From Priestia abyssalis (GTDB lineage: Bacteria; Bacillota; Bacilli; Bacillales; Bacillaceae_H), in NCBI RefSeq assembly GCF_002019595.1, contig NZ_KV917369.1, forward strand, positions 1,078,417 through 1,142,416: DNA of 64,000 nucleotides. Direction: 5' to 3'. The position numbers were made by a program, and so were the translations under genes. Below are positions 1-8,445 of this stretch, one piece after another (the stretch's first letter is position 1; each line of letters starts with the position of its first letter). The notes below the pieces were generated by a model that was not told where the DNA came from, ran no database searches, and worked only from the letters and a program-made list of their open reading frames with translations.

Positions 1-297
1 AGCAAAGGCCGATTGATAATCGATACCGCCATGGGAGCCAACTACTGAATAGGCAAAGTAAGCATTCATGCCCATTCCAGGGGCAATGGCAATCGGATAA
101 TTGGCCCCAAGCGCCATCCATAACGTTCCGACGATGGATGCGATAATCGTTGCCGTAAACACTTGCTCGAACGGTACGCCTGCATCGGATAAGATAATTG
201 GATTGACGATGACGATGTATACCATCGTTAAGAACGTTGTAATCCCGGCCAATATTTCGGTTTTTACATTCGTGTTGTACTCTTTAAGTTTAAACAT
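1..297 (-). CDS. pbuO: NCS2/AzgA-family purine permease, 5' part only (PbuO-like)
   Basis: The first 99 codons of a membrane permease; the rest lies beyond the left edge of the window. The N-terminus (MFKLKEYNTNVKTEILAG) is followed by a first membrane helix and the family stretch NYPIAIAPGMGMNAYFAY, typical of the guanine/hypoxanthine permeases (AzgA branch of NCS2). By my recollection it is closer to B. subtilis PbuO (YtiP) than to PbuG. It would import guanine or hypoxanthine with protons for salvage. The ATG at 295-297 has a GGAGG ribosome site seven to eight bases upstream. A -10-like TATAAT reads on this strand at 334-339, and PurBox-like sequences lie on both sides of it, which fits the known PurR control of pbuO. 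The family call is secure; the paralogue is less so. Confidence 0.85.
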   Translation of the reverse strand, partial: MFKLKEYNTNVKTEILAGITTFLTMVYIVIVNPIILSDAGVPFEQVFTATIIASIVGTLWMALGANYPIAIAPGMGMNAYFAYSVVGSHGGIDYQSAFA

Positions 298-308
298 AAT
301 TCCCTCCG

Positions 309-444
309 AATAACGAACATTTCAAAAGCCTCTATTATAATATGGCTATTTCTCATCAATTGCAAGAACAATCTTCATTTTTTCTTGGGAAATATGCATG
401 AATTTAAAGGAACTTTACCAAAATGTTCGGTTTTTGAACATATT
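309..444 (-). promoter_or_regulatory. PurBox-like operators in front of the purine permease
   Basis: On the minus strand the bases at 422-434 read AAAACCGAACATT, which fits the published B. subtilis PurBox AWWWCCGAACWWT at every position. A second GAACAT half at 436-444 turns the stretch into a dyad (ATGTTC/GAACAT). On the plus strand 309-321 reads AATAACGAACATT, one mismatch from the PurBox and in the opposite orientation. The spacing of about 100 bp between the two boxes is wider than the usual 16-17 nt, so the exact operator is uncertain. The rest of 445-679 shows only the racA promoter region and no gene. Confidence 0.55.
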
Positions 445-679
445 CAACTTCAAGATAAAGGATAATAATCGTTTTTTGTATGATGTTGTTTTTCAATAGT
501 ATCTCTTACTTTTCTGTTCTTCATCATATTATGGATTAAAAAAACAAGTTTTCTTTTCATTCTTTTTGGGGAGTGATTAGAGAAAATGTTGAACGAAGAC
601 TAGTTTTGTCAAGTGTGAAGGAGTCTGTCCTTTTTTCTAGAAGTGTGACAATATAGAATTCGAGGATGGAGTGAGAAAA

Positions 680-1180
680 ATGATGAAAACGAGCGATGTG
701 GCGAAAGAGCTTGGTATCAATCCGAAAACGGTATTAAAATGGGTTAAACAGCACGACATTCCTTGTGAAAAGAATGAACTGGGCCATTTTGAATTTACGG
801 ACCAACATCTCGAGCAGCTGAAGCAAGTCCAATCAAACTCACCATCACAGCGTGTGGCGTCAACAGTATCCAAACGTGAGGGGACAGTGTCCCTCACTAT
901 AGAAGAAACGGAAAAATGGCAGGAGATGCAAAAGCAGATAGATCAGATGTTAATGCGTCTGATGGAAAATGAGAGGCGAATCGAAGAAAAAGCAGGGGAA
1001 GTCGTGACGTTTCAAATATTAGAACATCGTTCCGAGATTGACGATCTTCAACAGAAAGTGGAAAAACTGGAAGCGCGCATTCAAGAACTGGAAGAGAAAA
1101 AGCAAACGGAATCCTCCCTTTCTCATCTTCCCCAAAAACGTACTTCAAGGTGGAGAACCTTCCTTACAAATCTCCTTTAA
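680..1180 (+). CDS. racA: RacA-like chromosome-anchoring protein
   Basis: A 166-residue protein with an N-terminal MerR-type helix-turn-helix (about residues 1-60; VAKELGINPKTVLKWVKQ), then a long charged coiled coil (about 75-150) and a short basic, hydrophobic tail. This architecture and the start match RacA, which binds centromere-like sites and tethers the origin to the cell pole through DivIVA during axial filament formation. ATG at 680 is chosen because GGAG at 668-671 is eight bases upstream; the in-frame GTG at 671 overlaps that ribosome site. The upstream stretch TGAAGGAGTCTG could be a SigH -35-like element, but I cannot assign it firmly. A strong terminator follows the stop directly. 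Confidence 0.8.
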   Translation: MMKTSDVAKELGINPKTVLKWVKQHDIPCEKNELGHFEFTDQHLEQLKQVQSNSPSQRVASTVSKREGTVSLTIEETEKWQEMQKQIDQMLMRLMENERRIEEKAGEVVTFQILEHRSEIDDLQQKVEKLEARIQELEEKKQTESSLSHLPQKRTSRWRTFLTNLL

Positions 1181-1182
1181 AA

Positions 1183-1206
1183 AACGCCTGAGCAGGCGTT
1201 TTTTTA
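1183..1206 (+). terminator. Rho-independent terminator of racA
   Basis: Hairpin AACGCC-TGAGCA-GGCGTT followed by a run of T residues, immediately after the racA stop codon. Confidence 0.9.
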
Positions 1207-1355
1207 TTGTACGTTCGAAAGTCCGCATGAATCTGCAAAGTAAGGGAGTCATGTGTAGTACAAATGTCATTGTTACATCTAGTCAAAATGAGAAAAGGTG
1301 ATATGATAGGAAATATGGTATTGTTTCGTATTTTTATAAATTTGGGGTGAACATA

Positions 1356-2651
1356 ATGGTTTTTTTCAGAAAAAAGGAGAAAGATACGAGGGAAGAATGG
1401 CAGCAGCATGTAGAGGCCATACCTGTTCGCATAGACTTATCAAGTGAAGAAGCAAAGAGACAGCTGCATATGATTTCGCTGACAGAAAAGGATTTGAAGG
1501 TAGCGGCCGCTTTAAAGCCTGTTATCCAGCAAGACCTTGACGCAGTCGCCCGCCGTTTTTATGAAGGATTGAAGAGCGAACCGTCTTTGTTCGAAATCAT
1601 TGAAAAGCACAGCAGCATCGATCGCTTGCAAAAGACGCTTCGTATACATATTGAAGAAATGTTCAACGGAGTCATTGATGAAGAGTATTTAATAAAAAGA
1701 AAACGGATTGCGCAAATGCATGTGAAAATCGGCCTTGAACCGAAATGGTATGTACTGGCGTTCCAAAATTTATTTTATTCGATTGTTCAAATCATTGGCG
1801 AGCATTCTCTTAGTAAAGAAGATACAGTTCAGGCAATCAGCTCTGTGTCAAAGGTCATGAATTTTGAGGAACAGGTAGTATTGGACGAGTACCGCCATCT
1901 ATATGAAAGCATTCATGAGGAAGCAGAAGACAAATACCGTAAGCTGCTTCAACAAATTAGTGGAAGCGCTTATCAATTAGCGGTGGTTTCTGAGCAAACG
2001 AATCAGTTCATGGAAGAAATCAATGCTCAAGCCCAAGAAGTCGCCTTATTTGCCACAAGCCGTACGGAAGTGGCCAGTGCGGTGGAAGAAGAAGCAGAAA
2101 CGGGGAAGAATGATCTGGATGAGCAGCAAAGATTAATGAATCATATTCAGCAAAGCATGCAAGATATTTCGTCCAAAATGAAAATGCTCGATCAAACGTC
2201 CAACGAAATTTATAAAATTTCGGCTATCGTCACATCTATTGCCGATCAAACGAATTTACTTGCCTTAAATGCAGCTATCGAGTCTGCGCGTGCGGGAGAA
2301 CATGGCCGGGGATTTGCGGTTGTGGCGGATGAAGTAAGGAAACTGGCCGAAGAAACGAAAACATCTGTATCGGGCGTTAGTACACTTATTCAAGAAATTC
2401 ATCAGCAAATCGAACATATTTCGGAATCCGTCTTACAAGTGACAGATTTAACGGTAAAAGGCAGCACTCAGATGGAGCAGATGAGCTCGTTCTTCGGCAG
2501 TGTAATTGAGCTTGTTAAAGAAAATAAACAGCAAACGTATAAGACAAAGCAAGAACTTGATTCCATTTCCCGCGTCATTGACGAAGCGACCCAAACGATC
2601 CATACGGTTGCCCAAACAGCGGATGAATTGAGGGTGCTCTCGCAATCATAA
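1356..2651 (+). CDS. hemAT: HemAT, haem-based aerotaxis transducer
   Basis: A 431-residue soluble chemoreceptor. Residues about 25-185 form a globin-coupled sensor domain with the proximal haem ligand His122 in the motif [15 protein letters not shown]. Residues about 190-431 form the methyl-accepting signalling domain, whose conserved hairpin tip contains [19 protein letters not shown]. It senses O2 through haem and signals to CheA/CheW in the cytoplasm; there is no membrane segment. Length agrees with B. subtilis HemAT (432 residues). ATG 1356 is preferred over GTG 1347 because GGGGTGA (1344-1350) is the ribosome site. The gene is monocistronic and followed by a repeat of family B. Confidence 0.93.
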   Translation: MVFFRKKEKDTREEWQQHVEAIPVRIDLSSEEAKRQLHMISLTEKDLKVAAALKPVIQQDLDAVARRFYEGLKSEPSLFEIIEKHSSIDRLQKTLRIHIEEMFNGVIDEEYLIKRKRIAQMHVKIGLEPKWYVLAFQNLFYSIVQIIGEHSLSKEDTVQAISSVSKVMNFEEQVVLDEYRHLYESIHEEAEDKYRKLLQQISGSAYQLAVVSEQTNQFMEEINAQAQEVALFATSRTEVASAVEEEAETGKNDLDEQQRLMNHIQQSMQDISSKMKMLDQTSNEIYKISAIVTSIADQTNLLALNAAIESARAGEHGRGFAVVADEVRKLAEETKTSVSGVSTLIQEIHQQIEHISESVLQVTDLTVKGSTQMEQMSSFFGSVIELVKENKQQTYKTKQELDSISRVIDEATQTIHTVAQTADELRVLSQS

Positions 2652-2661
2652 CTATATAGGT

Positions 2662-2850
2662 CGACCTAGAAAACGGGGCATGGCCAAAGAACGTCATGCC
2701 CCGTTTTCTAGACCTAAGCGGCTGACACCCCCCTTGCGGGGTTGGCGCCATCCGCATAGGTGAACCCTTGAGGGCGGATCCAAGTTGTCTGGATAACTGA
2801 TTGTGAATGTGTCTTGCTGGAATGAAGATATGTCAAGTTATTGGATGGAA
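2662..2850 (+). repeat. Structured repeat family B, copy B1
   Basis: A long hairpin with arms starting and ending in TCTAGA (about 2668-2712) and the loop CCAAAGAACG is followed by the block CTAAGCGGCTG, a short C4/G4 hairpin, GCCATCCGCATAGGTGAACC and a 3' part in which ATAACT pairs with AGTTAT. A second copy lies at 53661-53850 and a shortened one at 41861-41925 on the other strand. Hairpin arms differ between copies yet remain complementary. The hairpin may also end hemAT transcription, but no T-run follows it. Confidence 0.75.
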
Positions 2851-2956
2851 TGTCTATAAATGAATTGCAAAGGCAAGAAGTCGCCGGAGCTTGAAGCACA
2901 TGGATGTGCAAATGAAGCCGTGGCGATTAACGTTGCGCTCTTAGGCTTCGTTCCTT

Positions 2957-3205
2957 TGCTGTCCAGCTGCGCGAGCTACACCCTACGGTCATTTCGCCTC
3001 TTCCGCCGAAACCAAAAAGCGGTTTCTCTGTCAGAAGCTATAAATGCCCTATGGGTGTGAACGAGCTCGCTCCGCTTTTCTTCTTTGTTCAGCTGCGGCT
3101 CCTAGCTCGCTGTGAAAACGATGATTGCTCTCATAAGGCAAAAAGCGCCTTATGGATCAATCCCTGTTTTCTTCACGAGCTGAACAGTCGCCTCCGCTTT
3201 TCTTC
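2957..3205 (+). repeat. Two interspersed repeat modules, X then Y (bcr-like)
   Basis: Module X (about 2960-3082) and module Y (about 3084-3205) each begin with GTYCAGCTG and end with CTCCGCTTTTCTT. Module X has inverted ends (GAGCT-ACACCC against GGGTGT-...-GAGCTC). The same modules occur in reverse order, Y then X, at 58452-58700, and a diverged relative lies at 25577-25741. Open frames across this block are not genes; they mirror the repeat. The modules resemble the small non-coding interspersed repeats of Bacillaceae (bcr type). The region 2851-2956 contains no recognisable feature. Confidence 0.75.
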
Positions 3206-3218
3206 GAATGCAGATTGT

Positions 3219-3247
3219 TTGGTAGAACGGTTGAACATACGTATAAT
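3219..3247 (+). promoter_or_regulatory. SigA-type promoter of msrAB
   Basis: TTGGTA (3219-3224), a 17-bp spacer and a perfect TATAAT (3242-3247), 31 bp before the msrAB start and just after the end of repeat module Y. Confidence 0.65.
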
Positions 3248-3278
3248 AAGGACAAGTGCTAGTAGAGGAGGGTTTTCG

Positions 3279-4247
3279 ATGGGAGAAAATGAAAAACAAT
3301 ATGAGTTGGCGACCTTTGCCGGCGGGTGCTTTTGGTGTATGGTGAAGCCGTTTGATGAACAGCCGGGTATTATGAAGGTCGTTTCCGGTTATACGGGAGG
3401 CCATACGGAAAATCCGACGTATGAAGAAGTTTGTTCCGATACGACGGGGCATTATGAAGCCGTGCAAATTACATTTGATCCGTCCGTTTTTCCATATAAA
3501 CGTTTAGTGGAGCTGTATTGGCAGCAAATTGATCCGACCGATGAAGGAGGCCAATTTGCCGATCGCGGGGATTCTTATCGTACCGCCATTTTTTATCATA
3601 CGGAGAAACAACAACAAATCGCCGAAGAGTCAAAGCGGAAGCTGGGGGAGAGCGGACGTTTTTCTAACCCGATTGTTACGCCTATTTTACCGGCAGAACC
3701 GTTTTATGAAGCGGAAGACTATCATCAGCATTATTATAAAAAGAACCCGATCCGTTACCAGCTGTATCGTACAGGTTCGGGTCGTGAAAATTTTTTAAAA
3801 GACCATTGGCCGAAGGCAGATAAACAAAAGCTCAAAGAAAAGCTTACCCCGATACAATACGAGGTAACGCAAAATAACGGGACAGAGCCCCCGTTTCGCA
3901 ATGAGTTTTGGAACCATAAAGAAGAAGGCATTTATGTGGATATCGTATCAGGGGAGCCGCTGTTCAGCTCGCTTGATAAATTCGATTCCGGCTGCGGCTG
4001 GCCTTCTTTTACGAAGCCTTTAAAAGAAGAGCAGGTCACTGAATACACAGATGTCAGCCATAACATGATCAGGACGGAAGTGCGCAGCAAGGAAGCCGAT
4101 TCCCACCTTGGCCATGTTTTTGAAGACGGCCCGCATCCAACCGGTTTGCGTTACTGCATCAATTCAGCCGCCCTTCGTTTTATTCCGAAAAACGATCTTG
4201 AAAAAGAAGGGTATAGCGAGTATATACATCTATTTGCAAAAAAATAA
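3279..4247 (+). CDS. msrAB: Fused methionine sulfoxide reductase MsrA-MsrB
   Basis: A 322-residue bifunctional cytoplasmic repair enzyme. MsrA (about residues 8-160) carries the catalytic GGCFWC motif with Cys17 and reduces Met-S-sulfoxide. MsrB (about 175-315) carries the catalytic Cys293 in [11 protein letters not shown] and reduces the R epimer. The MsrB part has VSGEPLF where zinc-binding MsrBs have CxxC, so it belongs to the zinc-free group. ATG at 3279 (3279-3281) follows GGAGGG; the open frame continues upstream only through the repeat modules and is not coding there. Monocistronic, with its own promoter and terminator. Confidence 0.93.
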   Translation: MGENEKQYELATFAGGCFWCMVKPFDEQPGIMKVVSGYTGGHTENPTYEEVCSDTTGHYEAVQITFDPSVFPYKRLVELYWQQIDPTDEGGQFADRGDSYRTAIFYHTEKQQQIAEESKRKLGESGRFSNPIVTPILPAEPFYEAEDYHQHYYKKNPIRYQLYRTGSGRENFLKDHWPKADKQKLKEKLTPIQYEVTQNNGTEPPFRNEFWNHKEEGIYVDIVSGEPLFSSLDKFDSGCGWPSFTKPLKEEQVTEYTDVSHNMIRTEVRSKEADSHLGHVFEDGPHPTGLRYCINSAALRFIPKNDLEKEGYSEYIHLFAKK

Positions 4248-4280
4248 GCAAAAGGGATTCCCCTTTTGCTTATTTTTTTT
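4246..4280 (+). terminator. Terminator of msrAB
   Basis: Perfect hairpin AAGCAAAAGGG / CCCTTTTGCTT overlapping the stop codon, followed by eight T residues. Confidence 0.9.
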
Positions 4281-4332
4281 GCAATGGGTCATGCTAACGG
4301 TAAAGAAAAATAATGGAATTGGAGGAATATAC

Positions 4333-4431
4333 ATGTCAGAAAAGGAACTGAAAAAACTTCCTTTCCTCATTGCCCTTGGCATTTTGATTGGAACAATGCT
4401 CGGTGAATTCGGGATGTCCCTTTTTCGGTAG
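4333..4431 (+). CDS. Small single-helix membrane protein (32 residues), unknown
   Basis: A 32-residue ORF starting MSEKELKKLPF and continuing as one hydrophobic helix (LIALGILIGTMLGEFGMSLF). A clear ribosome site, GGAGGAATATAC, precedes the ATG. It sits between the msrAB terminator and the germinant-receptor operon, on the same strand, 65 bp before the first ger gene, and may be cotranscribed with it. I do not recognise the family. The hydrophobic segment and the good ribosome site make it a credible short membrane peptide, perhaps sporulation-related by position only. Confidence 0.55.
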   Translation: MSEKELKKLPFLIALGILIGTMLGEFGMSLFR

Positions 4432-4496
4432 GAAAGGAATAAATAAGAAGTGTTTCAAAAACACTAACAAAAAAGACAAACAAAGGAAGGTTTGCC

Positions 4497-6026
4497 TTGT
4501 TTTCAAAACTATTTTCTAAAAAAAACAAGAATGATGAGTTAAAAGGCCAAAAGGAAAAAGATGCACCCAGATCGTTGGCAGAGTTGTTACAGGAGATGCG
4601 ATTGTCCGATGATTTTGTTGAATTTAGCACATCCGCCAACAACGGTCCGTTTTGGGTATCGTATTTCGTTACTTTGACGGATAATGAAATCGTTCATGAG
4701 TATATTTTGCCATATCTCGATGGGAGTATCACATCGCTTGAAGAATTAAAAGGGAAGATGCCGATTGAACAAACGATTATTACGGATGATCCGAAAGAGA
4801 TCAAGGAGCGTTTGCTTGTAGGGAACATAGTGATTCGCGTCCATCAACACGATAAAAAGGTACTCGTTGTGTGTGCTGTCAATACGAATTTTCGACAAGT
4901 TGGGTCGCCTGAAATCGAGTTCAGTGTTGTTGGTCCGCAAGAAGCTTTTGTAGAGTCAGTGCTTTTAAATGTGAACTTAATTCGCAAACGTCTTCCCATT
5001 GGTGACTTAAAAGTAAAAGAGACATGCGTAGGGAGGGTCTCGAAAACAAAAGTTGCAATCTTGTATGTAAAAGGAGTCGTAAACGAAGAAAATTTGCAAA
5101 CGGTCATACAACGAATCGATGATATTAAATTTGACCAAATTATTGACAGTTCCTATTTGGAACAGATGATTCAGGATAATTCGAAGTCGCTGTTTCCCCA
5201 AATCGTCAATACGGAACGGCCGGATCGGGTGGCAGCCGCTTTGGCAGAAGGGAAAATTGCCATTTTATCGGATGGTTCGCCCAATGCTTTGATTGCACCA
5301 AGTACCATTACTGAATTTTTTGGTACGCTTGAGGATTATAACTTGAATTGGATGATTGCGACAGCTTTCCGTGTAATTCGAGGTTTTGCCGTTGCGTTTT
5401 CCATTTTTGCGACACCTGCTTATGTGGCAGTGCTCACCTATCATTATGAAATTATTCCAAAGGATTTATTGCAGACATTAATTTCATCGCGAACCGCGAT
5501 TCCGTTTCCACCTATTATTGAAGCGGTTATTTTAGAGCTCGCTATCGAGCTGCTGAGGGAAGCGGGAGCCCGCTTGCCGACGAAAGTAGGTCAGACGCTC
5601 GGTATCGTGGGCGGGATTGTAATCGGGCAGGCATCCGTCGAAGCGGGAATCACAAGCAATATTTTGCTCATCATCGTAGCGTTGGCCGCACTGGCCTCCT
5701 TTACAACTCCAACGTATAAAATGGGGAATACGATTCGTTTGCTTCGCTTCCCGTTTTTAATGTTTGCACAAATTCTCGGGCTCGTTGGGATTATGATCTG
5801 TTCGTTGTTTGTACTATCCCATTTAATGCGCCTTACTTCTCTCGGCCGTCCTTATTTAGAGCCAATTTATCCGCCGAGGCTAAAGGATTTGAAAGACTCG
5901 ATTATCCGTCTCCCATTTACGACCTTTAAGAATCGTCCGGTCTTTTTGCAGACAGAAAGCAAGGAACGGTTTAAGCCTCAACAAAAGAAGGAAAAGATCA
6001 TTAATGATTTTACGGAAGATCCGTAA
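4497..6026 (+). CDS. Spore germinant receptor subunit A (GerAA/GerKA family)
   Basis: A 509-residue membrane protein. A hydrophilic N-terminal half (about 1-280) is followed by several membrane helices (about 285-440) containing the family stretches PAYVAVLTYHYEIIPKDLL and FPPIIEAVILELAIELLREAGARLP, then a soluble tail ending in a basic, proline-containing segment. Subunit A works with B and C in the inner spore membrane to sense nutrients and trigger germination. The start is TTG 4497, six bases after AAGGAAGG; no better ATG lies nearby. It is the first gene of a three-gene gerA-type operon. The nutrient specificity cannot be read from sequence. Confidence 0.93.
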   Translation: MFSKLFSKKNKNDELKGQKEKDAPRSLAELLQEMRLSDDFVEFSTSANNGPFWVSYFVTLTDNEIVHEYILPYLDGSITSLEELKGKMPIEQTIITDDPKEIKERLLVGNIVIRVHQHDKKVLVVCAVNTNFRQVGSPEIEFSVVGPQEAFVESVLLNVNLIRKRLPIGDLKVKETCVGRVSKTKVAILYVKGVVNEENLQTVIQRIDDIKFDQIIDSSYLEQMIQDNSKSLFPQIVNTERPDRVAAALAEGKIAILSDGSPNALIAPSTITEFFGTLEDYNLNWMIATAFRVIRGFAVAFSIFATPAYVAVLTYHYEIIPKDLLQTLISSRTAIPFPPIIEAVILELAIELLREAGARLPTKVGQTLGIVGGIVIGQASVEAGITSNILLIIVALAALASFTTPTYKMGNTIRLLRFPFLMFAQILGLVGIMICSLFVLSHLMRLTSLGRPYLEPIYPPRLKDLKDSIIRLPFTTFKNRPVFLQTESKERFKPQQKKEKIINDFTEDP

Positions 6027-6053
6027 CGTTTAAATCCAGAAGGGGTTTTTTGC

Positions 6054-7148
6054 ATGAGCCAACAAGTGAAAGAAACATACAAAGTCGCTCCTTCTCTTGT
6101 CTTTTTCTTGGTGACGGGCGCTCAAGTAGGAATAGGTATCCTTGGATTTGAGCGTATTCTTGCTAAAGTAGCGGGATATGATGGATGGATAGGGGTCATC
6201 GTTGGAGGAGCGATGGTCAACATTTCAATCTTTATCATGTACAAATTGTTAAAAGAGGGCGGGGGAAACCTTGTATACATTCATCAGACGTTGTTTGGCA
6301 AATGGATTGGCAATGCATTGAACCTTGTGCTGGCTCTTCATTTTTGGAATTCTGCTTATACGGTTCTCCGGACGTATATCGAGGTGATACAAGTGTGGAT
6401 GTTCCCAAGCCTTCCCTCTTGGTTACCTGCTCTTTTTTTTCTATTTTTAGCGTATTACATCATTTCATCCGGCTTTCAGGTCATTACCGGGGTTTGTTAT
6501 TTTGGGGTCATTTTGCCGCTTTGGCTATTTATTACATTAATTTATCCACTGGAATATGCCCATTTCGATAATTTAATGCCGATGTTTACTCATTCGGTGA
6601 AAGAGCTTTGGAAAGCTACCATTTCTATGTCACTCAGCTATATTGGATATGAAACGCTTCTTATTTATTATCCATTTATCCAAAAACCTGAAAAATCCCA
6701 TAAATATGCTCAGTTTGGTGCGTTGTTTACCACTTTTTTGTATTTGGTCGTATGTCTCGTTTCTTTCGCGTTCTTCAGCGAAAAGCAATTGCTTGTAAGT
6801 ATTTGGCCGTACTTAACGATGACAAAGGTAGTCGAGTTTACTTTTTTACAGCGTTTTGAGTACGTTCACATCTCTTTTTGGCTGCTTGTTGTCATGCCCA
6901 ATATTGTGCTGTTTTTTTGGGCGGCAAGCCGCATTGTGCGGGATGTGGCTAAAATCCAACAGCGTATTCCTCTCATTGGAATGTTGCTGCTTTTTTTCAT
7001 CTACACTTACTATATCGATGACCGAGCTGAAATCGATAGGGCTAATACATGGAATGGAAGATTTGGATTTTATTTTATTTATGTCTATATCCCATTTTTA
7101 TATGTTGTACAAAAGACCGTGAAAAAGGTGGGGAGTGGAAATCAATGA
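6054..7148 (+). CDS. Spore germinant receptor subunit B (GerAB family, APC superfamily)
   Basis: A 364-residue integral membrane protein with about ten helices, of the endospore-germination permease family within the APC superfamily. Conserved features include the N-terminal GAQVGIGILGFERIL and the mid-protein SLSYIGYETLLIYYPF. It is the ligand-binding subunit of the germinant receptor. AGAAGGGGTTTTTTGC precedes the ATG, 27 bp after the A subunit. Its TGA overlaps the ATG of the C subunit (ATGA), so the two are translationally coupled. Confidence 0.92.
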   Translation: MSQQVKETYKVAPSLVFFLVTGAQVGIGILGFERILAKVAGYDGWIGVIVGGAMVNISIFIMYKLLKEGGGNLVYIHQTLFGKWIGNALNLVLALHFWNSAYTVLRTYIEVIQVWMFPSLPSWLPALFFLFLAYYIISSGFQVITGVCYFGVILPLWLFITLIYPLEYAHFDNLMPMFTHSVKELWKATISMSLSYIGYETLLIYYPFIQKPEKSHKYAQFGALFTTFLYLVVCLVSFAFFSEKQLLVSIWPYLTMTKVVEFTFLQRFEYVHISFWLLVVMPNIVLFFWAASRIVRDVAKIQQRIPLIGMLLLFFIYTYYIDDRAEIDRANTWNGRFGFYFIYVYIPFLYVVQKTVKKVGSGNQ

Positions 7149-8221
7149 GACACCTAATTTTATTAACAATCATAATGATGTTATCGGGTTGCGGACTCGG
7201 AGCGAACATTTTAGATGATGTCGATTTGATGCAAGCGATAGCCTATGATATGGCGAAGGACAACCAGATTGAAGGAACTGCAATGATTCCCGTTTATTCA
7301 GAGCAGCAAACCGGACAATTTGATGTTCACGCAGCAACGGGCCATACGAGCAAATATATCCGGTCAAAAGCTAGCGGTGAAGCCCCGAAGCCCATTGTCA
7401 GCGGTCAGCTTCGCGTCGCTTTGTATGGGGAGGAATTAGCGAGAAAAGGAATTTCCGATATTGTTGATACGCTTTATCGTGATGCGTCAATCGGCAACAC
7501 GACACAGCTGGCTGTGGTAGAAGGAAAAGCGGCCCCTGTTGTTAAAGAAAAGTATAATCCAAATACGAATCCAGCTATGTATATATCCAATCTCCTGGAA
7601 CAAAATATCAAAAATGAAAATGTACCTAAAAATAATCTCCATGTGTTTTTATACAAGTATTTTTCCGAAGGAGGAGATCCGTATTTGCCTTTGCTGAGCC
7701 GCAATAAAAGTGAAGTCAGGATTATCGGGATGGCACTGTTTAAAGGGGATAAATACATTGAAAAAATCTCTCTCGAGGAAATGTTTGTTTTTAAAATGCT
7801 TGTGGAAGGGTATAAAAAAGGAACATATGAGTTCAAATTGGAAGACAAGAACTCCTATGCTGTTGTCGAAAACATCGTAGCCAAGACGGACTATAAATTT
7901 AAAGGAAAAACGTCGAAACCGACACTTCACATCTCTATTGAAATGGACGGGCAGATCAAAGAGCTGACAGAACGCCAAAATTTACAGGAGAAAAAGGCGG
8001 TACGAAAAATCCAGGCGGATATGGAGAAATCAATGGAAAAGCAGGGAAGGGCAATGATAGAAAAATTCCAAGAAATAGAAATTGATCCATTTAGTATCGG
8101 TGAGCGCTACAAAAAGTTCAATCGCTATTCGACTAAAGAGGAATGGAAAAATATCTATAAAGATTTAGACGTGGATTTGCAAGTACAAGTTCATATTTTA
8201 CAATCGGGGGTTGTGGAGTAG
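7145..8221 (+). CDS. Spore germinant receptor subunit C, lipoprotein (GerAC family)
   Basis: A 358-residue lipoprotein. The N-terminus MRHLILLTIIMMLSGCGLG has a lipobox (LSGC), so diacylglycerol would be attached at Cys17. The remainder is the three-domain GerAC fold, ending in the family pattern IDPFSIGERYKKFNRYSTKEEWKN (residues in this stretch quoted in parts: FSIGE, RYSTKEEW). It completes the A-B-C receptor on the outer face of the inner spore membrane. ATG 7145 overlaps the B-gene stop and follows GTGGGGAG. An open frame continues further upstream within gerB but is not the real start. Confidence 0.92.
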   Translation: MRHLILLTIIMMLSGCGLGANILDDVDLMQAIAYDMAKDNQIEGTAMIPVYSEQQTGQFDVHAATGHTSKYIRSKASGEAPKPIVSGQLRVALYGEELARKGISDIVDTLYRDASIGNTTQLAVVEGKAAPVVKEKYNPNTNPAMYISNLLEQNIKNENVPKNNLHVFLYKYFSEGGDPYLPLLSRNKSEVRIIGMALFKGDKYIEKISLEEMFVFKMLVEGYKKGTYEFKLEDKNSYAVVENIVAKTDYKFKGKTSKPTLHISIEMDGQIKELTERQNLQEKKAVRKIQADMEKSMEKQGRAMIEKFQEIEIDPFSIGERYKKFNRYSTKEEWKNIYKDLDVDLQVQVHILQSGVVE

Positions 8222-8445
8222 GAGTCTACTTTTTCGATATTCAACAATATGCCCATATTTCAAAATTGAAAATTCAAGAAGTACAGCAAAAATTGCAAAG
8301 TGTGAAAGAACATCCATAATATTTAACAAAAATATCAATGTTGAGAAACTTTTGTGAATCACGCCCGTATACTTGTATGGACATAACAGTCTGTCCTATC
8401 TTTCTCCTTCGCGGCAGAGGAGGAAGGATATATATGAGGTGGTGA
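8222..8445. other. Intergenic stretch with an orphan 32-codon frame
   Basis: Directly after the GerC stop, another frame (8221-8319) stays open and reads like protein (GVYFFDIQQYAHISKLKIQE...), ending at a TAA, but it has no ATG and no ribosome site. It may be a gene relic or chance. The remainder contains an imperfect hairpin near 8393-8432 and the ribosome site of the next gene. Confidence 0.3.

Noticed and set aside
2860..3060. 66-residue open frame upstream of msrAB
   Set aside because: It lies across the repeat modules, has no ribosome site and mirrors the repeat sequence.
3051..3278. N-terminal extension of MsrAB by 76 residues
   Set aside because: The extension is translated repeat sequence, and the promoter (3219-3247) and GGAGGG site lie inside it.
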